Notes under the pieces: model-generated | Database searches by the model: none | Seen by the model: only the letters and a program-made list of their open reading frames with translations | Told to the model about the DNA's origin: nothing | Made by a program: the position numbers and the translations under genes | Assembly: GCA_021323355.1 (NCBI GenBank) | Contig: JAJONK010000177.1 | Coordinates: forward strand, 1 to 8,385 | DNA length: 8,385 nt | DNA from: Deltaproteobacteria bacterium | GTDB lineage: Bacteria > Desulfobacterota > Binatia > UBA9968 | Direction: 5' to 3' | Shown: positions 1 through 5,824 of the stretch, piece after piece | How the letters are laid out: each line of letters opens with the position of its first letter | Numbering within the stretch: the stretch's first letter is position 1

Positions 1-351
1 ATTTTGGCCAGAAAAGAAAAAATCAATGGCATCGACGTCTTAATCAGCTGCGTTGACGGAGTCGATCCCAAGCAATTGCGGGAGCTTGCCGATCAACTCA
101 AAGAACAGATGCCTCACGGTTTTATATTTCTAGCCAGCCAAGGAGACAATGGAGTAAATCTTGTGGCGAGCACCAGCACCGATATTGCCAAGCGGATCCA
201 TGCGGGAAACATAATCAAAGAAGTCGCGCCCATCGTCGGTGGTGGTGGCGGCGGCCGGCCTGATTTCGCTCAAGCTGGCGGCAAGAATCCAGCGCGAACA
301 GACGAAGCCTTGGCTGAGGTTAAGAAAATCGTCAGCGCAAAGCTCTCTTGA
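1..351 (+). CDS. alaS: Alanyl-tRNA synthetase, C-terminal fragment (5' end outside window)
   Basis: This is the last ~116 residues of alanyl-tRNA synthetase, which charges tRNA-Ala in the cytoplasm. The visible part matches the DHHA1/C-Ala region: a mixed alpha/beta segment, then the hallmark glycine run GGGGGGRPDFAQAGGK (about residues 78-93 of the fragment) and a closing helix. The frame is open to base 1. The TTG at position 4 is not a credible start, because the family is about 870-890 aa and this is only its tail, so the gene is cut by the window edge. The catalytic and editing domains are not visible. The TGA stop (349-351) shares its last base with the ATG of yjbQ, so alaS heads a tightly coupled operon with yjbQ and phoH. 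Identity is firm from the glycine-rich motif and its terminal position. Confidence 0.93.
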   Translation: MLARKEKINGIDVLISCVDGVDPKQLRELADQLKEQMPHGFIFLASQGDNGVNLVASTSTDIAKRIHAGNIIKEVAPIVGGGGGGRPDFAQAGGKNPARTDEALAEVKKIVSAKLS

Positions 352-776
352 TGAAAGTAAACACCTCAAAGCTCACCGAGACCACCCAGGGTTTTTGCGA
401 CATCATCGATATTACCGCCAAAGTGACAGCGCAAGTCCGGGACGCCGAGATCAAGGACGGCTTAGTTGCTCTTTTCGTCACCGGCTCGACTGCTGCTCTC
501 ACTACCATCGAACATGAGCCAGGACTCGTTCAAGACCTCAAAGAGCTCATCGAAAAATTGATTCCGTCCGACAGACGCTATCATCATGACGATCGATGGG
601 GCGACGATAATGGATTTTCTCATCTGAGAGCGTCACTGTTTGGACCTTCACTGCAGATTCCCATCGCACACGGCCGCCTAGCTCTCGGCACGTGGCAACA
701 AATCATTCTTCTTGATTTCGATAACCGGCCACGAACAAGGGAGATTGTCGTCCAGCTCATAGGAGGTAGGGAGTGA
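351..776 (+). CDS. yjbQ: YjbQ/UPF0047 family protein (secondary thiamine-phosphate synthase-like)
   Basis: A 141-aa protein of the YjbQ (UPF0047) family. Members are small single-domain cytoplasmic proteins; some show weak thiamine-phosphate synthase activity, but the physiological role is poorly defined. Visible family signatures are TGSTAALTTIEHEPG (residues 44-58), HHDDRWGDDNGFSHLRAS (78-95), with the conserved Asp, Asn and His of the presumed active site, and GRLALGTWQQIILLDFDNRPR (108-128). Length is normal. I chose the ATG at 351, which overlaps the alaS stop as TGATG. A TTG one codon earlier (348) is in frame but unlikely. There is no strong Shine-Dalgarno, so translation probably depends on ribosomes finishing alaS. 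It overlaps phoH by 4 bases (GTGA). Nothing is missing from the conserved core. Confidence 0.92.
   Translation: MKVNTSKLTETTQGFCDIIDITAKVTAQVRDAEIKDGLVALFVTGSTAALTTIEHEPGLVQDLKELIEKLIPSDRRYHHDDRWGDDNGFSHLRASLFGPSLQIPIAHGRLALGTWQQIILLDFDNRPRTREIVVQLIGGRE
761..767 (+). promoter_or_regulatory. Ribosome binding site of phoH
   Basis: AGGAGGT lies inside the end of yjbQ, 5 bases before a GTG codon at 773. This near-perfect Shine-Dalgarno decides the phoH start despite the non-ATG codon. Confidence 0.85.
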
Positions 777-1798
777 AAGACGAGAAGAACAGATTGCTGA
801 CTAGTGCGCAACAAAAAGAAAGCGCACACTTGGAACTTAACGATCCACGCCTGTTCCGCGATCTCTTAGGCCAACATGATCAGCATATTAAGATTCTGCA
901 GCAGGCCTTGGATGTGAGAATTCGGGTGCGCGGCTCGTCCCTCGAAATCGAAGGCGACCCTCTCCAAGTGGAGCTTGCCGGCCAGATTATCCGTCAGCTG
1001 TACGGGCTATTGGAAAAAGGCTATCCGGTCTATCCCAGCGATGTCGACTATGCCATTCGCATTCTGAGCGGCGACAGCAGGGCTAAACTACAGGATATCT
1101 TCCTCGACACGATTTATATCTCAGCGCACAAGCGGACGATCACTCCGAAAAGCATCGCGCAAAAGGCTTACATCGATGCAATTCGCCGCTATGACATCGT
1201 ATTCGGGATCGGACCTGCAGGTACTGGCAAAACTTATTTAGCCATGGCTATGGCGGTTGCCGAGTTGATGAAAAACAATTTTGTGCGCATCATTCTCACT
1301 CGCCCGGCGGTGGAGGCCGGCGAGAAGTTAGGTTTTCTGCCCGGCGATTTAGCTGAGAAAGTCAATCCGTATCTACGACCGCTGTATGATGCGCTGCATG
1401 ACATGGTGGATTTCGATCGCGCGCGGAAATTGGTCGAGCGCGGCACCATCGAGGTTGCGCCGCTCGCCTTCATGCGAGGACGGACATTGAACGATTCCTT
1501 CGTGATCCTCGATGAAGCGCAGAACACAACCCCCGAACAGATGAAGATGTTTCTCACGCGCCTGGGCTATGGCTCGAAGGCGGTCATCACCGGCGATGCG
1601 ACACAAATCGATCTACCTGCCGGAAAGGCTTCGGGACTGAAGGAGGCTTTTCGCATTCTCAGGGGGGTACACGGCATTCGCTTCGTCAACTTCACCGAAA
1701 AGGATGTTGCCCGTCATCACTTGGTGCAAGAGATCATCACCGCCTACGAGCGCGATGAAAACCAGATTGCCTCGGCTGATCGTGCTGATAAGAGATAA
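773..1798 (+). CDS. phoH: PhoH family ATPase (PhoH-like / YbeZ type)
   Basis: A 341-aa cytoplasmic P-loop ATPase of the PhoH/YbeZ family, related to helicase-like NTPases and linked to RNA or ribosome metabolism, often with the endonuclease YbeY. Residues ~27-85 look like the KH-type N-terminal region. The ATPase core follows: Walker A GPAGTGKT (147-154), the PhoH signature RPAVEAGEKLGFLPGD, Walker B VILDEAQN (244-251) and sensor VITGD (271-275). All key residues are intact and length is typical. It starts with GTG, supported by AGGAGGT 5 bases upstream, and overlaps the yjbQ stop by 4 bases. It is the last gene of the alaS-yjbQ-phoH operon: the usual downstream partner ybeY is absent, and the convergent htrA gene ends only 41 bases away, with no clear intrinsic terminator between. 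Cellular targets cannot be read from sequence. Confidence 0.93.
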   Translation: MKDEKNRLLTSAQQKESAHLELNDPRLFRDLLGQHDQHIKILQQALDVRIRVRGSSLEIEGDPLQVELAGQIIRQLYGLLEKGYPVYPSDVDYAIRILSGDSRAKLQDIFLDTIYISAHKRTITPKSIAQKAYIDAIRRYDIVFGIGPAGTGKTYLAMAMAVAELMKNNFVRIILTRPAVEAGEKLGFLPGDLAEKVNPYLRPLYDALHDMVDFDRARKLVERGTIEVAPLAFMRGRTLNDSFVILDEAQNTTPEQMKMFLTRLGYGSKAVITGDATQIDLPAGKASGLKEAFRILRGVHGIRFVNFTEKDVARHHLVQEIITAYERDENQIASADRADKR

Positions 1799-1839
1799 CG
1801 CAAAGCTTCTGCATGATTGCGGCAAACATAGGAGTTGCA

Positions 1840-2973
1840 CTACTGAACTGCTTCGAGTGTTACTTTCGTCTGGACGGTTTTACCATCGCGCAGCAGCGCC
1901 ACAGTCACGACATCGCCGACCTGGTGATCTTCCAGGATGAGAAAAAGGTCATTGGGTGACTCCACCTTTTTACCTTCGATAGCAGTAATCACATCGCCGA
2001 GAATCACCCGTCCCGAGCTCTCACGTCGGGTCGGCCTAATCCCTGCTTTGGCCGCCGGACCGCCACGCATCACATCGACGATCAAAACCCCGTTGATCCC
2101 TATTTTCTTGGCAATCTGTTCTTCGGCCAGTTCGATTCCCAGGCCCGGCCTGATGATCTTTCCACTGCGAATCAACTCTGGCACGATCCGATTAACCGTA
2201 TCGACTGGAATGGCAAAGCCGATACGCGCCGAAGCTCCCGTCGGGCTATAAATCTGCGTGTTGACGCCAATCAAACGTCCCGCGCTGTCGAGCAACGGAC
2301 CGCCGGAGTTTCCCGGATTGATCGCTGCGTCGGTTTGAATGACCCCTTGTATGGGACGGCGGGTCACCGAATCGATTTCGCGGCCGAGCGCGCTGATCAC
2401 GCCCGTGGTCAATGATTGGTCCAGACCGAAAGGGTTGCCGATGGCAAAGACGCTCTGGCCAACTTGTAATTCCTTGGATGACCCCAGTGGAATCGGGCGC
2501 AGCCGATTAGGCGGCGCATCGATTCGCAGAACCGCTAGATCCTTATCGGCAGCAACACCGACGACCTGAGCCTTCCAATCGGATTGATCTCCTAAAGTCA
2601 CCTGGGCTGCAGCGGCATTCTGAATAACGTGAAAATTGGTGATGATGTTGCCTTTGGTATCCCAAACAAATCCGGAACCGGTCCCTTGCGGTATCTGGTA
2701 AAGATTCAACGTAAACAGATCCCGTTGAACTCCGATAGCGGTGATGTTGACCACCGCCGGCGATGCTTGCCTAAATAGCCCAATGGTCGACCTTTCATCG
2801 GGCCAAAGCTCTCCGCGTGGCGAGACTGCACGCGGGGCCGCCTTGGGATCATTTAAGGTGGCGCCATCAAGCCACGGTTGTTGACCCAATACAAACGTCA
2901 TTAACGCAATCGAAATCGCGGCCGCGATGGGCGCCCAATGGGAGAGCCCGGCCTTAGGAGAATTATTGTCCAT
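1840..2973 (-). CDS. Membrane-anchored HtrA/DegP-type serine protease with one PDZ domain
   Basis: A 377-aa S1C serine endopeptidase that degrades or processes misfolded envelope proteins. An N-terminal hydrophobic segment (~13-30) with no obvious cleavage site suggests a membrane anchor with the protease in the periplasm. The trypsin-like domain has its full triad: His115 in NFHVI, Asp145 in DKDLAVL and Ser223 in GNSGGPL. One PDZ domain follows (~275-375). It contains the segment TRRESSGRVILGD, which together with the PQGTGSGFVWD and GNPFGLDQSLTTGVIS stretches resembles the chloroplast Deg1/Deg8 branch as I remember it. Start choice: the ATG at 2973 has AAAAGGA 6 bases upstream. An in-frame TTG at 3027 would add 18 residues but lacks a Shine-Dalgarno and runs through a 14-bp repeat whose 20-bp spacing does not keep frame. 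Divergent from hsp20, convergent with phoH. Confidence 0.93.
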   Translation of the reverse strand: MDNNSPKAGLSHWAPIAAAISIALMTFVLGQQPWLDGATLNDPKAAPRAVSPRGELWPDERSTIGLFRQASPAVVNITAIGVQRDLFTLNLYQIPQGTGSGFVWDTKGNIITNFHVIQNAAAAQVTLGDQSDWKAQVVGVAADKDLAVLRIDAPPNRLRPIPLGSSKELQVGQSVFAIGNPFGLDQSLTTGVISALGREIDSVTRRPIQGVIQTDAAINPGNSGGPLLDSAGRLIGVNTQIYSPTGASARIGFAIPVDTVNRIVPELIRSGKIIRPGLGIELAEEQIAKKIGINGVLIVDVMRGGPAAKAGIRPTRRESSGRVILGDVITAIEGKKVESPNDLFLILEDHQVGDVVTVALLRDGKTVQTKVTLEAVQ

Positions 2974-2979
2974 CTGCAG

Positions 2980-2986
2980 TCCTTTT
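2980..2986 (-). promoter_or_regulatory. Ribosome binding site of htrA
   Basis: On the minus strand AAAAGGA lies 6 bases before the ATG at 2973. It supports this start over the upstream in-frame TTG at 3027. Confidence 0.7.
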
Positions 2987-2989
2987 GAT

Positions 2990-3023
2990 CTGTGGAACTT
3001 CGATTTTACCTGTGGAATTTCGA
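2990..3023. repeat. Two 14-bp direct repeats in the htrA leader
   Basis: CTGTGGAACTTCGA (2990-3003) and CTGTGGAATTTCGA (3010-3023) differ at one base and start exactly 20 bp apart, about two helical turns. They lie between the predicted htrA -10 box and its ribosome binding site. They could be a tandem operator or a structured leader element; the role is inferred from position only. Confidence 0.7.
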
Positions 3024-3033
3024 ACAACCGCTA

Positions 3034-3062
3034 AACCTAGGGACGGGTGAAGTAATTGTCAA
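3034..3062 (-). promoter_or_regulatory. Predicted htrA promoter
   Basis: On the minus strand TTGACA (3062-3057, perfect -35), a 17-base spacer and TAGGTT (3039-3034) form a housekeeping-type promoter with the key T1, A2 and T6 of the -10. Transcription would start near 3027, giving a leader of roughly 50 bases. It is arranged back-to-back with the hsp20 promoter, the two -35 boxes being 4 bp apart. Confidence 0.65.
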
Positions 3063-3066
3063 GCGA

Positions 3067-3095
3067 TTGACTCGTCGATGCCCCATGCTTAGGTT
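3067..3095 (+). promoter_or_regulatory. Predicted hsp20 promoter
   Basis: TTGACT (3067-3072), a 17-base spacer and TAGGTT (3090-3095) mirror the htrA promoter. The spacer contains CCCCAT (3081-3086), which looks like a sigma-32 -10 core, but the distance to TTGA is about 4-5 bases shorter than in E. coli heat-shock promoters. Transcription would start near 3102, leaving a short leader without an obvious thermometer structure. Confidence 0.6.
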
Positions 3096-3136
3096 CCAAT
3101 CAGAAAATTTAACGCCGCCTGGAAGGAGGAGCAATC

Positions 3137-3583
3137 ATGGAATCTACAAGATGGGAACCTTATGATGGACTGAACCGATTACAAGCTCGGATTCACGATC
3201 TATTCGATGAGAGTCTGAATCGGGCTCGGTCATACCCGAACGCAGCTGGAGGATCGTGGCTACCCCCGGTGGATATCCTGGAGAGCAAGGAAGCCTATCT
3301 CATTCGGGCCGAACTTCCGGGGATGAAAAAAGAGAACTTTAACCTGGAATTCAATGATGGGACTTTGACCCTTAGCGGGGAGAGGAAATTCGACGAACCC
3401 GCTAACGGCGTAGAGTACCATCGCGTCGAAAGAGTTTCCGGAAAGTTTTCGCGATCCTTCCACCTACCGCAAACCGTGAAGCCGGATGCGATTAGCGCCA
3501 ATTATCGCGATGGCATACTCGAAATACAGGTGCCTAAAGCGGATGAAGCGAAACCCCGCCAGATCGCCATCAATGTAAGCTGA
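3137..3583 (+). CDS. Hsp20/alpha-crystallin family small heat-shock protein
   Basis: A 148-aa cytoplasmic small heat-shock protein, an ATP-independent holdase that keeps unfolding proteins soluble for refolding chaperones. The short N-terminal arm (1-40) precedes the alpha-crystallin domain (~41-138), which opens with WLPPVDILE and RAELPGMKKENFNLEFNDGTLTLSGER. The conserved block ERVSGKFSRSFHLP and YRDGILEIQVPKA follow. The C-terminal tail carries an I-x-I anchor, IAI at 143-145, needed for oligomer assembly in this family. Length is typical. The ATG at 3137 is preceded by AAGGAGGA (3123-3130), a strong ribosome binding site. It diverges from htrA, converges on groEL, and is followed by a hairpin 11 bases past its stop and a strong terminator farther on. 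The context fits a heat- or envelope-stress block. Confidence 0.95.
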   Translation: MESTRWEPYDGLNRLQARIHDLFDESLNRARSYPNAAGGSWLPPVDILESKEAYLIRAELPGMKKENFNLEFNDGTLTLSGERKFDEPANGVEYHRVERVSGKFSRSFHLPQTVKPDAISANYRDGILEIQVPKADEAKPRQIAINVS

Positions 3584-3594
3584 AACCACCGCAG

Positions 3595-3628
3595 AGACCT
3601 GGGGGACAGACGAAGCTCCTCCAGGTCT
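3595..3628 (+). other. Hairpin just downstream of hsp20
   Basis: AGACCTGGGGGA (3595-3606) pairs with TCCTCCAGGTCT (3617-3628): 12 pairs including one G-U, around a 10-base loop. It starts 11 bases after the hsp20 stop. It lacks a T-run, so it is more likely a 3' stabilising or processing structure than a self-sufficient terminator. Confidence 0.55.
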
Positions 3629-3634
3629 TGCCAC

Positions 3635-3736
3635 TTACTGATTGATTGTACCTGATCGCGTGAGCTTGCGGCTTCCGCGGCGCGCCTTCTTGACAACGTT
3701 GACCAGCAAGAGCTCTTTCTTTTTTCCTGCACTCAC
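3635..3736 (-). CDS. Possible 33-aa basic small ORF (unverified)
   Basis: On the minus strand a GTG at 3736 opens 33 codons ending in TAA (3637-3635). The peptide is strongly basic, with a lysine-rich start (SAGKKKELLLVNVVKK) and an arginine-rich centre (ARRGSRKL). Codon choice looks like the neighbouring genes, but the ribosome binding site is weak (GAGAAG, 6 bases upstream). It lies beyond the groEL terminator and antisense to the hsp20 3' region, so expression would need read-through. I do not recognise a family. It could be a remnant of a lost gene or chance. Confidence 0.2.
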   Translation of the reverse strand: MSAGKKKELLLVNVVKKARRGSRKLTRSGTINQ

Positions 3737-3758
3737 GCAAGTCTTCTCGATACAACAT

Positions 3759-3791
3759 AAAAAGGGCGCCCGAAATTCGGGCGCCCTTTTT
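3759..3791. terminator. Bidirectional intrinsic terminator between hsp20 and groEL
   Basis: A perfect 33-bp palindrome centred on 3775: a 16-base arm of five A's followed by GGGCGCCCGAA, one central base, and the complementary arm ending in a T-run (3787-3792). Each strand gives a GC-rich stem followed by U's, so it can stop hsp20 transcripts from the left and groESL transcripts from the right. It lies 42 bases past the groEL stop. Confidence 0.93.
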
Positions 3792-3833
3792 TGCTTTACG
3801 TTATCCGTGTAGTCGCTCTTAAGAAGCTCGCTC

Positions 3834-5456
3834 TTAATAATCGTCGTGGTCGTGAGGCATTGCCGGAGCTTCTTTCTTCTTCTCCGGTTTGTCAGCGATC
3901 ATCGCTTCAGTAGTAATCAGCAAGCCGGCAACCGATGCGGCATTTTGCAGCGCAGTGCGCACAACTTTGGTTGGATCAACGATACCGGATTTGACGAGGT
4001 CCTCGTAATTTTCAGTGGCGGCATTGAAGCCGAAGGCACCCTTGTTATTTTTAACTTTATCCAGAACCACTGCGCCATCGAGTCCCGCGTTCTGTGCAAT
4101 CCAGCGGATCGGTTCTTCGAGCGCTTTTTGAATTATCCGAACACCCACCCTCTCGTCTTCCGATACGGCAAGGCTGCCGAGACCCGCCGACGCTCGAATC
4201 AGAGCAACACCCCCGCCCGGCACAATGCCTTCTTCGACCGCTGCGCGGGTTGCGTGCAGCGCATCTTCTACACGCGCCTTTTTCTCTTTCATCTCAACTT
4301 CAGTGGCAGCACCGACCTTGATCACAGCGACACCACCCGCCAGTTTGGCCAACCGCTCCTGAAGTTTTTCCCGGTCGTAATCGGACGTGGTTTCTTCAAT
4401 CTGCGCTCGAATTTGGGATATACGTCCCTCGATCGCGGATTTCTTACCGCCCCCTTCTACGACCGTCGTATTGTCCTTATCGATAATCACTCGTTTGGCA
4501 CGACCAAGATCCTTGATCGTCACGTTCTCAAGCTTGATACCCAGCTCTTCAGCGATCATTTTACCATCGCTCAGGATAGCGATGTCTTCGAGCATGGCCT
4601 TGCGTCGGTCGCCAAAGCCGGGGGCTTTGACCGCGACCACCTTCAAGATACCTCGAATCTTATTGACTACTAAGGTTGCAAGCGCTTCGCCTTCTACTTC
4701 TTCGGCGATGATCACTAAAGGCCGGCCTGTTTTGGCGACGCTTTCCAGTACCGGCAAGAGATCCTTCATGCTGGAAATCTTTTTTTCGTGAATCAGGATG
4801 TAGGCATCTTCATAAACGCATTCCATCCGTTCCGGATCAGTGACGAAGTAAGGGGAGAGATAGCCACGGTCGAATCGCATTCCTTCGACGAGATCGAGCG
4901 TGGTTTCCAAGCCTTTGGCTTCTTCCACCGTGATCACGCCCTCTTTGCCAACCTTGTCCATGGATTCGGCAAGTATATCGCCGATTGTCCTATCGTTATT
5001 GGCAGAAATGGTGCCGACCTGCGCGATTTCGCCTCGATCGCGAGTGGGTTTGGATATGGATTTGAGATCCTGCACCACCTTTGCGACGGCCTTATCTATG
5101 CCGCGCTTGATGCTCATTGGATCATGGCCGGCGGCAACAAGCTTGAGCCCCTCGCTGAAGATGGCACGGGCCAGAACCGTAGCCGTCGTGGTTCCGTCGC
5201 CGGCGATATCGGAAGTCTTACTAGCCACTTCCTTTACCATCTGGGCGCCCATGTTTTCGAACTTGTCTTCCAGCTGAATTTCTTTCGCAACCGTGACACC
5301 GTCTTTTGTGATGGTCGGAGCACCCCAGGACTTCTCCAGACAGACGTTACGACCCTTGGGGCCCAAGGTCACGATAACCGTATCAGCCAGTAGATTGACA
5401 CCGCGCAGAACCCTACTTCGGGCCTCTTCACTAAACCGAACATCTTTTGCAGCCAT
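3834..5456 (-). CDS. groEL: Chaperonin GroEL (Hsp60)
   Basis: A 540-aa group I chaperonin subunit, forming the double-ring ATP-driven cage that folds cytoplasmic proteins with GroES. It is full length, with the equatorial ATP site intact: TLGPKGRNV near the N-terminus, Asp52, DGTTTATVLA (87-96), and the VEDALHATRAAVEEGIVPGGGVAL block carrying the catalytic aspartate. The ATG at 5456 has AAGGAGG 10 bases upstream, overlapping the groES stop; the gap to groES is 15 bases, so they are one operon. The C-terminus is odd: instead of the usual Gly-Gly-Met repeats it ends in KKKEAPAMPHDHDDY, a lysine stretch then a His/Asp tail. Long open frames on the opposite strand are shadows of this gene. It converges on hsp20 across a strong terminator. 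Confidence 0.98.
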   Translation of the reverse strand: MAAKDVRFSEEARSRVLRGVNLLADTVIVTLGPKGRNVCLEKSWGAPTITKDGVTVAKEIQLEDKFENMGAQMVKEVASKTSDIAGDGTTTATVLARAIFSEGLKLVAAGHDPMSIKRGIDKAVAKVVQDLKSISKPTRDRGEIAQVGTISANNDRTIGDILAESMDKVGKEGVITVEEAKGLETTLDLVEGMRFDRGYLSPYFVTDPERMECVYEDAYILIHEKKISSMKDLLPVLESVAKTGRPLVIIAEEVEGEALATLVVNKIRGILKVVAVKAPGFGDRRKAMLEDIAILSDGKMIAEELGIKLENVTIKDLGRAKRVIIDKDNTTVVEGGGKKSAIEGRISQIRAQIEETTSDYDREKLQERLAKLAGGVAVIKVGAATEVEMKEKKARVEDALHATRAAVEEGIVPGGGVALIRASAGLGSLAVSEDERVGVRIIQKALEEPIRWIAQNAGLDGAVVLDKVKNNKGAFGFNAATENYEDLVKSGIVDPTKVVRTALQNAASVAGLLITTEAMIADKPEKKKEAPAMPHDHDDY

Positions 5457-5471
5457 CTTCCTATTGCCTCC

Positions 5472-5762
5472 TTATTCAATTACACCGAGGATGTCATCTT
5501 CGCGCATGATCAGATGTTCCTCGCCATCAAGCTTGATTTCCGTGCCAGAATATTTGCCAAAGAGTATCTTATCGCCTGCCTTCACTCCCAGGGGTATAAC
5601 CTTGCCGTCATCCTGTCTACCAGGACCCGCGGCGACGACCTTTCCTTCCTGCGGCTTTTCCTTAGCCGTGTCCGGAATGATGATACCGCCCTTGGATTTC
5701 TCCTCCTCCTCAATGCGCTTCACTATCACCCTATCGTGTAGGGGACGAATCTTGGTTGCCAT
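5472..5762 (-). CDS. groES: Co-chaperonin GroES (Hsp10)
   Basis: A 96-aa GroES subunit, the seven-fold lid that closes the GroEL cage. It opens with IRPLHDRVIVKRIEEEE. The flexible mobile loop follows, with GGIII at 25-29 as the hydrophobic contact for GroEL. Then come GKVVAAGPG, GDKILFGKYSGTEIKLDGEEHLIMREDDILGVIE and the stop. Length and all conserved segments are normal. The ATG at 5762 follows AGGAGG by 4 bases. It is the first gene of groES-groEL. Upstream there is no CIRCE (HrcA) element, but there is a 21-bp imperfect palindrome about 27 bases before the start, a candidate for alternative control. The next gene upstream, in the same direction, is a cytochrome c, 62 bases away. Confidence 0.97.
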   Translation of the reverse strand: MATKIRPLHDRVIVKRIEEEEKSKGGIIIPDTAKEKPQEGKVVAAGPGRQDDGKVIPLGVKAGDKILFGKYSGTEIKLDGEEHLIMREDDILGVIE

Positions 5763-5788
5763 CTTTCCTCCTGAAAATAGTTGAATTT

Positions 5789-5821
5789 ACGTGTCCCGAC
5801 GGGCCACGTTGATTGGCCAAT
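5789..5821. promoter_or_regulatory. Palindromes upstream of groES (candidate operator)
   Basis: Positions 5789-5809 form a 21-bp imperfect palindrome: left arm ACGTGTCCCG, right arm CGGGCCACGT, 9 of 10 pairs matching around a central base. Next to it is a perfect 10-bp palindrome ATTGGCCAAT (5812-5821). There is no T-run on the minus strand, so a terminator for the upstream cytochrome gene is unlikely. A repressor or activator site for groESL is my inference. I could not place a convincing groES promoter. Confidence 0.5.
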
Positions 5822-5824
5822 AAT

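Noticed and set aside
1799..1839. Possible terminator between convergent phoH and htrA
   Set aside because: Only weak, mismatched pairing around AAGCTT and no T-run; not enough to call.
2974..3027. Longer htrA start (TTG at 3027)
   Set aside because: No Shine-Dalgarno; it would translate the out-of-frame direct repeats and begin about at the predicted transcription start. The ATG at 2973 has a good ribosome binding site and an immediate membrane anchor.
3081..3086. CCCCAT as a sigma-32 -10 element for hsp20
   Set aside because: The nearest TTGA box is about 4-5 bases too close compared with E. coli sigma-32 promoters. The housekeeping-type reading with 17-bp spacing fits better, although a divergent heat-shock sigma cannot be excluded.
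3846..4673. 275-codon open frame on the plus strand, with others at 4788-5393 and 5293-5784
   Set aside because: They lie fully antisense to groEL/groES, whose proteins are intact and conserved. The predicted peptides resemble no family and have no ribosome binding sites; they reflect groEL codon bias.
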